64,000 bases of DNA. Source: Trichoplax adhaerens (lineage: Eukaryota; Placozoa; Uniplacotomia; Trichoplacea; Trichoplacidae). Shown one piece after another: positions 13,301 through 26,364 of this stretch. The DNA lies in NCBI RefSeq assembly GCF_000150275.1, contig NW_002060948.1, positions 1,986,251 through 2,050,250 on the forward strand, given 5' to 3'. Each line of letters begins with the position of its first letter. Position 1 is the stretch's first letter. A program made the translations under genes and the position numbers. The notes beneath the pieces are model-generated. The model made no database searches. It was not told the DNA's origin and saw only the letters and a program-made list of their open reading frames with translations.

Positions 13301-16300
13301 TATGCATCATGGAAGAGTGTCATTGCTACCCTAGTAGTCATGGTTATAAAGTTTTGTTGTAATGGCATTTTTTGATCTTATGGCCGTATGGCATGGAATC
13401 TTGGAAGCAAAGCGTTGAAGATGGGCTGAGGCCATTTTGGCCATATTTTCCTTTCCCCATACATCACCTTAAGACATTACCCTACCTGCTTGGATAGTGC
13501 TACCGATAGAGTTTATGTTTCTACTGACTTAGCCTATACTGTATCGTAAGCTCATTGTGTACTGTTTCAGTAAGGGTACTCCTTCATAGTCAATCAGCAG
13601 CTGCAAGCGGTTTCGACTGGGACCGTACTGGACTGTAGTGTCAGCTCGAGGCCCTGACGACCGTACAAGCGTATCGACCAGCTGGCAGACTGAGACGCTG
13701 GTGTGCGTCAGTTGGTCAGAGTTGACGCTAAAGAGTGTGAGACGGCAACAAGTCCACTTTTTCTCCGGGACCAGTACGGTACCGTACGATACAGATACCA
13801 GTACGGTACCAGTACAGTACCACAGTGGACCTCATGAACTTGGCTTAATTTAGCAAGTTTTGCTTGCCTTCAATCCTACGCCAAATTTTTGCTTGGTTTG
13901 CTGCTGCTGCTGCTGCTTTCCATCATTCAAATTTTCTATTGCTTTTATGATCAATCATGATCAGTTTGTAGCTGATCTTGTTTTGTATTTGGAATTATTT
14001 CTCGTTCGATCAACCGTTGGTAGTCGTTCATCACCAACCAAGGTCATTATTGATTTGATTTCATCGCCTTTCGATAGAGTCCCAAAAATCATAAAAGTTT
14101 GGATGCCGTGATGCCGCCTCCAAATAGCTTAAATAAAGCCAAGCATTCTGGACCTGCTGGACCCAAGAGAAGCCATCGCCAACATTCTTCCAGATTCAAT
14201 ATTAGCAAAAATCGAGAATTACAAAATCTACCATCGTTTAAAGGTAGGATAGTCATCATAATAACTTGCAATAATGACATACAGTAAGAATTGAAAATCT
14301 GCGGTTGTGACCAGTTGCGTTGCCGCTTACAATGCCATTCATCATCATCGGCGAGATAATTAATTAATTTGAATGCTTAATATTTACAGCCGGGTAAGCA
14401 CTCAACTCGGCTTATGTACTATATGGATAGGATAGCATAGTGTTGGAAATACCAAATTCGACATTATCATCACCCAATGGATGCAAAGTCATAATTCATT
14501 TTGCATTTCTGTTGCCGCGATAGACTGCATACTTGGTGACAGTAAGAGAAGGAAATGCGCTCCATCATACACAAATTAATTTTCATTTTGTTTTTCATCG
14601 TCTTACTACAGTGGCCAATTAAAGGTTGCTCTTCGTTACAATCGTTCAGTAATTTAGAAATAATTCCATTTTTGGTGCATTTATGCAAAAGACTTACTGA
14701 CTACTGTGTACAACCACAACGACCAACTCACAAGGCACAGTAATTGGCCAAAAGTGCTAACGATCACACTCAGTTTTGATATTCCCATGCACAGCATTAC
14801 TTTATTCAAGTCACGCTCCGCATCTTTCGGTGCATGTATTGCCTGCAAATATTTGATTATCATGAATAGTTTAGTCAATTTCAAAGCCTTGCACCAATTC
14901 AATCGACAGTACTACTAGAATAAAACATCGACCCTAGCTTGAGGGTGTATTTCGTTCGCCATTGCTGTACAGTGTGCAGTATCAACATGGTGATTTGCGA
15001 TCATCAGGACGCGTTAGGAAACATTTTTAAGACGATCAATGTGCTTTAATGAATTCATTTTATTTTCCTATTTTCCAGCCTTGTTTCTCAATGTTTTCTT
15101 TAGCTATGCAGCATGTGTACACACTTACGCTGTATGCAATACAATTTGACTAGACAGTGTTTCTTAGCTCGGAAGATGAAATCGACAGTATTTATGTGCT
15201 AGATATTAGGATAAGTGGACGGACTTGTCGCTCGTTTCTACGCCACGTAAACTAGATTTCGTAAAATACCATCCTAAAGCGTATGTAGTATGGACGATAG
15301 AAGCAACGTTGAGTTAATCTGCTGAAGGGTTTTGCTCGCCTTCCTTGTTTTATTTACCTACCAATCAAAAGTTTAATTAACATCCTGGAAAATCGTTCAA
15401 TTTAGCTTAGCATGTTCACTCTACGTAAACGTTGGCTGGCTCCAGTATTGGTAGTATCGCCTAGACTAATGAAGTCTACGCGTATTATGTTGATACTGTA
15501 CGCCAGGTGTGTTGGCGTACTCTGCTACATTATTTTGGCCTAATTCCACTACATTGTAGAATGGGTTGCAACGTCTGTCTGTTTACTTTTACATCAAAAT
15601 TAGATTTTCAATTATTAAACATGATGTAAAGTAGTGCTGGACAGTTGATGTGCTTCCACTGTTATACAACATATTAGCACTTTTTGGACATTTTGCTTAA
15701 ATAAACTGTGGCGCAAAAAAAGAATTTGCAATTAAAATTGCACAATGCTTTTTTTGCTATTTTGCATAAAGTGCAAACTTAGTCTATCCTATTATTGGCT
15801 AGTATTGATAGCATTGGATCATCAATGAAATGCACCACAAGCCTAAAACCGACCGTAAGATTGGTTTTTTTTTTTTTCCAATCGAAAGTTTCAAACAAAC
15901 AGTAAAATAAATAATAAATTAATTGAAAGATTCAACCATCAACAACTGCTAGCAGTACTTTGTATGGTCGCGTTGTATTCTTGTCGTTACTACGGCAATG
16001 TACAAACGGCCTGATAATCGATCATTTTACTGTACTAGAGACTTTTTATAGTATGAAAATTTGGCATTGGTAATCATTCACAGTGGGATAGTCATCAAAA
16101 ATAAGCATACTGATTATCATTTTAATTAATGATCGGTAAATCCTCTATTTCTTCTCTGTTGCAAAAAGAAATTATACAATACAGTACAACAACGCTCTTT
16201 TCATTTGCAAATTCCTCGTTTATACAATCTAAGCCCGTATGTTGTACACGGACGCGATAGGCGAGTATTGTTTGCGCCTTGTAGTTTTTATACTCGATAA

Positions 16301-19300
16301 TCTTCACAAATGCAGACAGTTATCACTGTCTTTGAATGAGAATTAGTTGACAGTGGACATCAATGTTATCCTCCATATGTAGAAGTGGAAGATGTTCATC
16401 AAAAAAAATGAATTGACACGTTCAATTACAGCATTTCCTGCATTGTAACAGGAGAACTTTTTACCGCTATTTGACACCGGTACTCGCTGATTTTTTTACA
16501 ATACTTTTCATGGATTTACCAGACATAAAGAACGGAAACGGATGGCTTCTTTCTACACTTTCATATCACGTATTAAAGTAGTTCAAAAAAAATGATTGTA
16601 CGATTCTTTCATTTGGGGGATAGCCATTCTTTTGTACCTTTTTAACAAGGCAATCTATAAATTTATTTTCATTCAATAGTGATATTACAATACGGTCTCT
16701 TCAATTATTTTTCCACTTGATAATCAACGCTTACTAAAAAGCCAGACTAGTACAAGAAAAAAGACAGACGTTAGTTTTAGCCAGACTACTACAAGAAAAG
16801 ACAGACGTTAGTTTTAGCCAGACTACTACAAGAAAAAGACAGACGTCAGTTTTAGCCAGACTACTACAAGAAAAAGACAGACGTTAGTTTTAGTAGTCCC
16901 TGTCAAAAAAACCATGCGATGCAAGTCAGTGGTTTAGCGGGGCCGCAGTAAAATCAACTTTGCCGTAGAATAGACTGCTAATTAGCAGTACAAAATTGGT
17001 GATAGTATGCGCTGTTTTAGTACTAGCGAAATTCAACTTGCAACAAAATGTATATATATAGAGCTACGTAGTTTGTATCGATTTGGAGTCGCTGGCTCAA
17101 AATATACACTAGTAACATTCTTAATGGCCAAAGCTTTAAAATATTGTTGATATTAGAAGGCTGATTGGAATAAGAAACTTTTTGAATTGAATTTCAGATG
17201 CTCCAACTGAAGAACGTGAGGATTTGTTCGTGCAAAAAATTAGGCAGTGTTTGGTCATATTCGATTTTGTAAAAGATGCAACAAGCGATGTCAAGTGGAA
17301 AGAAATAAAGAGAGCCGCTCTGAATGAAATGATTGACTACATTTCGCATAATCGTGGAGTAATTACGGAAACAATTTACCCCGAAATTATTAATATGGTA
17401 AGTTGCTCTTAAATCGGTTACACCAAACGATCAGGAACAATTTAGCTTAGACTACTAAATTAACATACCAGCGCAAATCATGCTATTGAATGCTGTCCTT
17501 AATCTTTATCCACTGGGCTATAGTTTGCTGTAAACACGTTTCGGACGTTACCACCGTCGTCTAATCCTGTCGGAGCTGAATATGATCCCGAAGAAGATGA
17601 ACCTAATTTAGAAGCAGCCTGGCCCCATCTACAGGTATAGTTATCAAATCAAATGTAATAATCCATAGCTATAGTAGTAGTATTGTGTTAACCAAGCGTA
17701 CGTAAATGAAAATATTTTACTGTTCTCAACTTAACTAATGATTTATGATTATTTGATTTTCAGTTTGTATACGAGCTCATCCTAAAGTTTCTAGAGTCCC
17801 CAGATTTCCAACCAGCTATTGCCAAGCGATATATTGATCAAAAATTTGTTTTGCAAGTGCGTATAGAAGTAGTTGTGTAATAATAAACGGATAACTGTAA
17901 GTTAATAATCTAGTTATTAATGATGAGTGAAAAGTACTAAGGTATTTCAATCACATCAATGTATACCCGTAGGTCTTAGAGCTATTTGACAGTGAGGATC
18001 CGCGCGAAAGAGATTTCTTAAAAACTATACTTCACAGAATATATGGAAAATTTTTGAATTTAAGGGCGTACATCAGAAGACAAATTAATAATATATTTTA
18101 TCGGTACTGATAATAATAACCATGTGGATAATTGGTATTCATTAACAATTTCTTCGTCAAGATTATTTTCCTAACATTGGAATTCAATCTATTTTATTAG
18201 ATTTATTTACGAAGCGGAACAGTTTAACGGTATAGCTGAATTGCTTGAAATCTTGGGCAGGTTAGATATTCACAAGAGTTATGAGAATCTTTACAATTTA
18301 ATGTAGAGTATTACCAAAGGAATTTAATATGCAGCATTATTCATATCAGCATAATAAATGGATTCGCGCTGCCACTTAAAGAGGAACACAAAACTTTCTT
18401 GTTGAAAACATTGCTTCCTCTTCACACGGTCAAATCACTTAGCTGTCATCATCCACAGGTAGTAGATTTTGTGTATGGACTGAAGAGGGATATTTCTCTC
18501 AATCTAATCATATTCACAAATTGGACTATTTTTAGCTGGCGTATTGTGTTGTACAATTCCTGGAGAAAGATCCAGCTTTATCGGAACCGGTTTGTAAATA
18601 TGACATAAAGACTTTACTTTATATCCATGATAATTTTTTCTTGACTATTGTATTTAAAATTAGGTAACACGCGTATTTCTAAAGTATTGGCCTAAATCTC
18701 ATAGCCCAAAAGAAGTAATCAGTTTAGCAATGCCATAAATATATTCGTCTGACTTCAATTGAAATTAATGATGGTGCTTTTTTCCACGAATTGATAAAGG
18801 TTATGTTCCTCAATGAATTGGAAGAGATATTGGACGTAATTGAACCTACTGAGTTCGTTAAAATTCAAGAGCCTTTATTTCAGCAACTTGCGAAATGTAT
18901 TGCTAGTCCGCATTTTCAGGTTTGTTTTAATTGTTGTACCTTTTCTGCTCAGATAGGATATCTAACGTAACCCTTATATTAGGTTGCTGAACGCGCATTA
19001 TTCTTTTGGAATAACGAATATATTATGAACTTAGTTGGTGAAAATATTTCCGTAATTTTACCAATTGTGTTTTCAACATTGTATCAGAACTCTAAATCGC
19101 ACTGGAATAAGTAAGTATTACCATTTTGACCCCCCTTCAGGTTAAAATCATAATTCAAATATTCAAATAATTTTATTACTTTCTATTATAGGACAATTCA
19201 TGGCTTAATCTATAATGCTTTAAAACTTTTTATGGAATTAAATCAAAAGCTCTTTGATGAATGCACCAAAAAATATCAAGAGGAAAAAAAATTGTATGGC

Positions 19301-19940
19301 ACTCAATTTAAAGTTATATTATATCACACACTAGTTGGATAATATCATGGAGAATTTTTATGTATAATACCCAATTTGTATTGTATCCATAATCTCTGCT
19401 GAATGACTATCATTGCATAATTATAGAGAAAAGGAAAAACGACAAAAACGTTTAGATGCTTGGTTAAAAATTGAACAGCGGGCTCTGCAAAATCCACTTG
19501 TAAGGATACTTTGTAATTTTTATATTAAAATGCTTCTGCATAATCTTTACTAAGTTAACTATTCTAATTTTAATTTTTTGGATAGTCGAAAAGCTTAGTG
19601 GAAAAAGGAATCATGGTCAGTGTATCATCAATTGATGGAGAAATTGGTAGAGACGCTTCGGGCGACAGTAGGCCATCTGTGAATAATTCATCGAATACGG
19701 TAAAAAAATTAAATCTTAACGATGTTGATGTGTCGAATAGTATAGCAGAAATAATGAAATTATTTTATATTACAGCATAGCGGCCGGGTTACTGCTGGAG
19801 TTAGTAACAAAACTAGTAAAGATAGTAAAGAAAAGGTTATTCGACGCAAATCCGACCTTCCTATAGATACTACTGCTCAGAAGGCGATAAACGATCATAA
19901 ACAACCTACTGAATATTTATCGTCTTCGAAAGAGCGTTAA
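10322..19940 (+). CDS. PPP2R5: PP2A regulatory subunit B56 (PPP2R5, delta-like)
   Basis: Seventeen exons: 10322-10345, 11025-11093, 14078-14243, 17198-17397, 17524-17634, 17764-17856, 17973-18103, 18201-18260, 18350-18458, 18536-18589, 18664-18714, 18800-18919, 18983-19110, 19192-19293, 19427-19499, 19586-19699, 19776-19940 (589 aa). The core is strongly conserved: [123 protein letters not shown] and [20 protein letters not shown]. These form the HEAT-like repeats that bind PP2A A/C subunits and LxxIxE motifs in substrates. The C-terminal IRRKSDLP also fits. The N-terminus (MPNMMKKK, then a Ser/Asn/Lys-rich exon) was assembled from two small phase-0 exons and is less certain. An ATG at 14111 could serve as an internal start. 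Confidence 0.95.
13768..13825. repeat. GTACGGTACC palindromic cluster in PPP2R5 intron 2
   Basis: Overlapping GTACGGTACC, GGTACCGTAC and GTACAGTACC words lie about 250 bp before the third PPP2R5 exon. The surrounding 13600-13830 is richer in G and C than the rest of the intron. Confidence 0.6.
13900..13918 (+). repeat. (CTG)n microsatellite
   Basis: A short run of GCTGCTGCTGCTGCTGCT lies in PPP2R5 intron 2, outside any exon. Confidence 0.85.
16741..16893 (+). repeat. 38-bp minisatellite, four copies, in PPP2R5 intron 3
   Basis: Four consecutive copies of a ~37-39 bp unit begin with GCCAGACTACTACAAGAAAA and end with CAGACGTTAGTTTTA. Copies differ in A-run length and by single bases. The array lies in the long intron before the exon at 17198. 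Confidence 0.9.
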
Positions 19941-20860
19941 CTTGCTATATCTTTTGTGTGTGGTATGTAACTGTTCAATTTAAGTTCATAATTTTAAAGA
20001 TATAAAATATATAAGATGACCGTAAAAATTAAAGGCTATACTCATACTTCAATGATTGATTTTACACTTTGATGAAGATCTTACCGCAATCTTATCACTT
20101 CTTCACTAATCCTATTTTTTAACTTTTTTCTAGGGTTGACGCTGTACTGTAGATATGCCATTATGATCTATACTCAGTAGCGACAACGGCATCGTTTTCA
20201 GTTTATTTTGTTAATCTTTATACTCGGACGTAAGTCATTTACGACACTTATGTCTTAGTGATTCGTTTAGTAAACTTTGAATGCATTTATTCAACGCAAT
20301 CTCAAAATTTAGTAAGGTTGTTGTTTAGTTGTTGAAGATTAGTTTTTATAATATTTCCACCGTTGGCTATGAATTAGTTCGTTACTATATGGTATTGTAA
20401 TGTATAAAAATGATGTAAAAATGTAGTTGAGTGAGACGGTGATGTTTTTACTTAATCATAAAAAATTTTCCTTTTATGATGTAATAGTGCGCATTTGTAA
20501 TATATATGATGATCAATTCATTGTATGCGGTAGTTTAGAGGGAGAGCAGAACTGCTGTCGTAGTAACATAACTTGTATTCCTCAGTTTTGAATATCATAA
20601 TTTCAGTTATTTCACAATTGTCACTTTAAGTTGCATTGTAAAATACATCTTACATAGTTTTACTTAATTGTAGGAGTATTTGGCTGACTCAGTATTTAGT
20701 AGTTTAAATATGGCGATACATCCAATCTTGTTCTAGCACCGATTCGCCATTAGATATCATCTATATATCACGGCATCATTATTTGTTTGTCTGTACTATC
20801 ACAGTGGAGTTACGTTTGTAAACGTGAACGTCAAATATTTTATTTATAAATGTCTCTTTC

Positions 20861-20866
20861 AATAAA
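20861..20866 (+). terminator. Possible PPP2R5 polyadenylation signal
   Basis: AATAAA lies about 920 bp after the PPP2R5 stop codon. The rest of 19941-21743 shows no coding signal and would hold the 3' ends of PPP2R5 and of convergent MEA1. Confidence 0.35.
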
Positions 20867-21743
20867 CAAAATTACGTTTCGGGTTCTACATTGTACTTCT
20901 CTGTTTTAGTCCAACACCTCTATCTATGCAAACTCATTTATATCCAGCACATACATTATCACAGTATTGTATAATCTTATGGCCATTATCGCGATAATAA
21001 GATGATCGCTTTATAATAATACAAAATTGTTTACCGATAATAGTGAATGATTGCACTACACTACCCATTTTACTAGCTATCAGCTACATGATAATTTAAT
21101 GTCGCAATAACATACGTTGACCTACTTGAGTAGACGTATAGGTAAATAATTGATAAGTCAAAATTATCGATGCGTTATTATTTATTTATTGTATGCCGCT
21201 TTGACGCCAATTTACATGACAGTAGGATAAAATTAATTTATGGGCTAGTCGCTTCATTGGTGAGCGTGGATGAAACAATATGGAGAACATTCTACATTGT
21301 CGATAAAGCTTGCAATCGAGTTTATAGTACTGTATATAAAAATACAATTTCTTGCGCAATAACTGTACTCGTTAAAATAGCAGTGACGAAAAGTCATACA
21401 CTATTCATAGATCAAATGTAGAATAAATTGTCATCAAAAACTCATTATTAGCGTGTGCATTGTGACACTTGATGACTTTACCCGAATTTAGCAATAAAGT
21501 ATTTGCAATACGGTACAGGATGTAGATAAAATTTTTAAGCAAAACCTATCAGGTGTAGCATTCAAGAAAAAAAATTGATTAATTAAACCACTATTCACAA
21601 CTATCCAGGCATGAAATTCATCAATATTCTATCTTTGAAGCTATATATTTGTAAACAATATTAACAAATAAAATTTTTCATCAATTGTATTGTATATGAG
21701 AGTTTTTACTGTACAAATAAAGCATTAACTTATGCCGTGGAAT

Positions 21744-24402
21744 TCACATATCGTCCTGATTATGCCTTTCAGCTATGGTAGTGAGTAATGACTCTTTCCA
21801 CATTTCTTCTGGTACAAGCTTAGCCCAATCTGGGGTGGCGGATAAGGGTAAGCTTATATTGGACATTGATTGAACGATTAGAGCAGCGTGGGCTATTAAA
21901 TATATTAGCGAATAGCACAAAAAAGAATTCGTCCATTAATTAGTTTAAAACCACTGCTATTACCGATATAGATTACTTTTCGAGTTTATACTTTTACTTA
22001 GGACAAATTTTACTTTTATTAGCATATTTTATGGCTATCTTTATACACTCGTATTAATGCACAAGAAAATTATGCTGTCAACTACCTGGATTCATCGGCT
22101 CATGTAGGTGAGAATGATCATTTGATTGTCCATTTGCATTCATGCACGTTGTCATACCGCCTTCGCCGTTTTCGGACTGTACGTAGAAATGAAAATAAAA
22201 AAATGATTTTAGGCTGGTGGCCTTTCACTCTCCTTAAGTAACTACTGGTAGTCTTGTCACTAAAAAAATAACACTGTACTGTATTAGATATATGTTTACG
22301 GTAGTATTGATATCTCTACATCAATTATTCTGTGTGTGAGTTTCCATAACTATCGAGAGATACTGACTGACCTATTGGTTTTATTAGCATTTAACGTATA
22401 ATATACTGTCATGCATTTATAACACATAGAGTAATACTCTTGATAAAACCTGAGGAGTTTCAGTTAACAATTCGTCTTGGTCGTCATCATCTTGGCCAAG
22501 TGGAACATATCCTTGATTGTCGTCATCGAACTCTTCGTCCATATCGCTATCCTCTTCATCGTGTAGTACTGGATTTTCATTGGAATCTACAATATAATAT
22601 TTATCAATTGTATAAGGTTGATATCCCTAGTGCTAATTCAATGCCTTATGAATAAATAAGTAATATCGGACAATAACAGTTTTCTCTACCATTATGGTAA
22701 GTATTCTAGCCTAGAAACTTTGTAGAAAGCCACTACGTTGATATTGTAGGAGTTTGTTAGTTTGTTACACTATTATAGAGCGTACATCGACGTCAACATT
22801 GGTGGCTGTAGAATGGTTCGAATCAATTAGTAACAACTTTATTTATCGCGATAGGTTTCCACCAATAACGGATGCAATTATTCACTTTAATCTCGAAAAC
22901 AAGATATAGGTATAAAAAGCTCTCAGAACTATGACTTGACTAGTATAAAATGTTGGATTGAAATGTACACTTTCACAGGATGGATTGATTGTATGAGTCA
23001 ATATCTAGAATTTAGGGTTCGATTTTAAGTATTCCTAATTGAAAAGATGATGGATGCAATGTTGCAATGGTAATTACAGCATCATTATGATCGAATTGAA
23101 TGCTATACTATAAAATCCATATTAAAATGTTGTACAGGATAGTATCATTCTTTGTTTACAAATTGAAATAAAAGGTCCTTTTTCATTAATATGTAATTTC
23201 GAGCGTTCTGTTGTATCATGACGACTGGAAGTAGACTGGTAGAATTCGAATTTGTTGCCTTTTCGACCTTTGAACGAGTGAGTAGATGACGTTAGCAATA
23301 TTTGGGTAGCTGCTGTATCAATGGCAACGCACAATCGAGAAGGCAAACAATCATGGTTATACTCGTCATATCCACCTATGCAGGAAAATCAATTACCAAA
23401 GTCTTCAAATCGATTGACATGCATAGAATAGAAATTGAGTTATGACTTCAGTGGAATGGAGTAATTGACTTGGAGTACAGTAGAGAGATTGTAGTATGAG
23501 TATTGCATAGTACTACCAGTGAATAGATTGTATCGACTGACCACAGAAATAGAATCTGCAGTACCTTTGGTGAACCACATTAACATCCTAATCCGTAGTA
23601 TACAGTAAGAAGTAGACGCAATATGAATGGCAATAAAACCGCATCTGACTATAGTACAGTGCTGTGCACATCATCATTTTGACAATCCACCTGACTTGCG
23701 ACTGCAGTAGACCCAATATGAAGGGCAATAAAATCACACCTGATTATAGTATAGTATACATCATCATTTTGACATACGACTTCAGTAGAACCAATATGAA
23801 GGGCAATAAAATCACATCTGATTATAGTACAGTATACATCATCATTTTGACAATCCACCTGACTTGCGACTGCAGTAGATCCAATATGAAGGGCAATAAA
23901 ATTGCATCTGATTATAGTACAGTATACATCATCATTTTGACAATCCACCTGACTTGCGGCTGCAGTAGATCCAATATGAAGGGCAATAAAATCGCATCTG
24001 ATTATAGTACAGTATACATCATCATTTTGACAATCCACTTGACATGCGACTGCAGTAGATTCAATATGAAGGGCAATAAAATCACATCTGATTATTGTAC
24101 AGTATACATCATCATTTTGACAATCCACTTGACATGCGACTGCAGTAGATTCAATATGAAGGGCAATAAAATCACATCTGATTATTGTACAGTATACATC
24201 ATCATTTTGACAATCCACTTGACTTGCGATTGCAGTAGATCCAATATGAAGGGCAATAAAATCACATCTGATTATAGTATAGTGCACACCATCATTTTGA
24301 CAATCCACTTGATTTGCGACTTGAGTCATGGATTATTTCTACAGCCTGCTTACCGATATTATTTTCGTGATTACTGGTTACGGGTAAATCGTTTGGTACC
24401 AT
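21744..24402 (-). CDS. MEA1: Male-enhanced antigen 1 (MEA1) homologue
   Basis: Four exons on the minus strand: 24402-24354, 22586-22450, 22176-22086, 21892-21744. They join in frame to 141 aa. The protein starts MVPNDLPVTSNHENN, runs through an acidic stretch with NQGYVPLGQDDDDQDE (compare the YQPLNQD motif of MEA1), then an NHSH-type linker, and ends in the conserved block AHAALIVQSMSNISLPLSAT followed by PDWAKLVPEEMWKE. The LP-x(5)-P-x-WA-x(3)-W pattern is the hallmark of the MEA1 C-terminal domain. Human MEA1 is ~185 aa, so this one is somewhat short. Function is poorly known (first described in testis). The large first intron (22587-24353) holds a 90-bp minisatellite. The gene is convergent with PPP2R5, as I recall it in human. 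Confidence 0.85.
23644..24331. repeat. 90-bp minisatellite (about 7.6 copies) in MEA1 intron 1
   Basis: A 90-bp unit (with ACATCATCATTTTGACAATC and GATCCAATATGAAGGGCAAT) repeats in register at 23821, 23911, 24001, 24091 and 24181 and on both flanks. One early copy lacks 18 bp (near 23770). Both the full unit and the deletion are multiples of three, so long ORFs stay open on both strands (226 aa minus, 258 aa plus). Those ORFs are repeats and lie in an intron, so I do not call them genes. Confidence 0.95.
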
Positions 24403-24619
24403 GTTTGTTTTGGAAATATTCGATCGCTATAATCTATTAAATTAAGACAAACACCCTTACGGACTATGACTATACTGTACAATACTGGAAGTTCAAACGA
24501 TGAGGCAAAACAATCACGTAGTGCCCTGCAATCGCAAGTCTGATCCACTCGTTTTATGGAAGTTATAATGTAACGGATGCCGGACCGTTCCAGGTCTTGT
24601 CCTCCTCTCTATGGACGGA

Positions 24620-24690
24620 CAGCGGTACAGTACAGGATTCTTCCTTGTACTGAGCGTGGTATACGGTGTACAGTATCGTTTGCGCAGAAT
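24620..24690. repeat. GTAC/TACAGTA cluster upstream of MEA1
   Basis: Words such as GGTACAGTACAGG, TTGTACTGAG and TGTACAGTATCG are packed about 220-290 bp upstream of the MEA1 ATG. Confidence 0.5.
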
Positions 24691-26364
24691 CAGTGCTGCA
24701 CAGTGAATGCACAGCTCGGGCACTGTCGTTTTACTGTAGTCTAGTAAATATGTGCCATAAAAAAAAAAAAAGCCCTAATAAAACAAGTAGTGCAGAAGAC
24801 TTTGTCCATGCTTTCCATCACAACAGTACTGTCATAATATTAGGATCAATCTACAGGATGCTGGTGTTTGACTATCCAATATACAGGTTGTCCCAGTCCA
24901 TTTTCCCGATCAACTTTGAAAATAAGACAATGAAATTTCTGTCGATTTTCAATAAAATACAAGTCAATAATCGATAGAGGAAGAGTTAAATTACAAGAAT
25001 CCGTTGACAGAATTTATGTACAAAGTGTGCATGCAATCCCATACATTCGATATTCCAATTTTGGCATCCATTGGTACAACATCGATTGCAAATGCATGGT
25101 CTTAATATACAGTACAGTAGGTAACTTTCTATAATAAGGGACTTATATGTATAGGAAGGGTCGTAACCATTGGTCTTTTTGAAGCGTTTTACTTCTAGTT
25201 CTTACCATTCAAACATATCCAAGGGATTACAGTGTAACTGGAACACGTGTGTGTACCCAGCGATGTTCACAATTCAATGTTAAATGTGCTACAATAACTG
25301 AACTAGAATAGACACCATCCGTCCTTCTAGTGACCCATGACTGGATATTGTCCTTATTAATGTACAGTATTTTCATACACTGGCGACTAGGCGATAATGT
25401 TGTACCATCAGCAGTGGACTACGACGGTATTTAGTAATCCGATATCAACGGACTATTAGTTGAAGCATATAGTGCCGTTCAAGAGTAAAACTCGAGATTC
25501 AACTTTTGGCATGTATACTTAAATACTTCATAAATGAATAAAATACAGTGGCCACAAGTTCTCGTACTACGGTTGTTGAAAATTTTTCGACCGGTACCAG
25601 AATTTGGACTTTAGAGTAGTGTACATATACTATAGCTGACCTTGAGAAGTCCTTTGAACAATAAACATACAAGACGAGTATTACAGTATTTCCATTTCTT
25701 CCTTTACAAGCCATGCCAATGAGTCGATACGCGCATTTCGTCGATCGATTTACGCTTATGACTCAGTAAAAATAGCTTTCAACGAAGTGTAGCAGTTTAT
25801 GCAAAATTGAGGGTATAGTTGCAGCTGTGTACTAAGCATCAGTATTATAGTAAAGGAGTATGCCACAATATTCCACTTCCGAACGAAAATATACATATTA
25901 TACATGTACGAGTACGTAGTGTAAATAGACAGATTATATGGAACACTGCTAAGTATGCTAGTATTATTATCAATATCACTATCCCTATTCGTGTTATGAC
26001 CTACTATTTCCTATAAGTAAACTCAACTCTGCCACTGTTTTAAAAGTAATGATATTATCATGTTTTGTTGACTATGAATTGTCATATATAATTGTATTAC
26101 TACAGCTGCTACCACAAAATGGTGAAATAAATTGTATGTGCTGTGTCATATTGTTTTGGTGTTCCTTTCATTGTTCAGAAATGGTGACCAAAAAATGCCC
26201 AGTAGAGAATTGTTCATACTACTGTACTGTACAGTATATACAGCAGTTGATATCCTTCTCCTTTTCACTCATACACAGTGAATAAAATGGAATCGTTACC
26301 GCACAGTAAAGGAAATAAATTCATAGAATAGTTGTGTAACAACGGTTGCTAAAAAATCCAATTT

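Noticed and set aside
22820-22835. tRNA B-box-like GGTTCGAATC
   Set aside because: No A box, acceptor stem or anticodon arm can be drawn around it.
23649-24440. Long ORFs on both strands (226 and 258 aa)
   Set aside because: They are produced by a 90-bp tandem repeat whose length is a multiple of three, and they sit inside an intron of MEA1.
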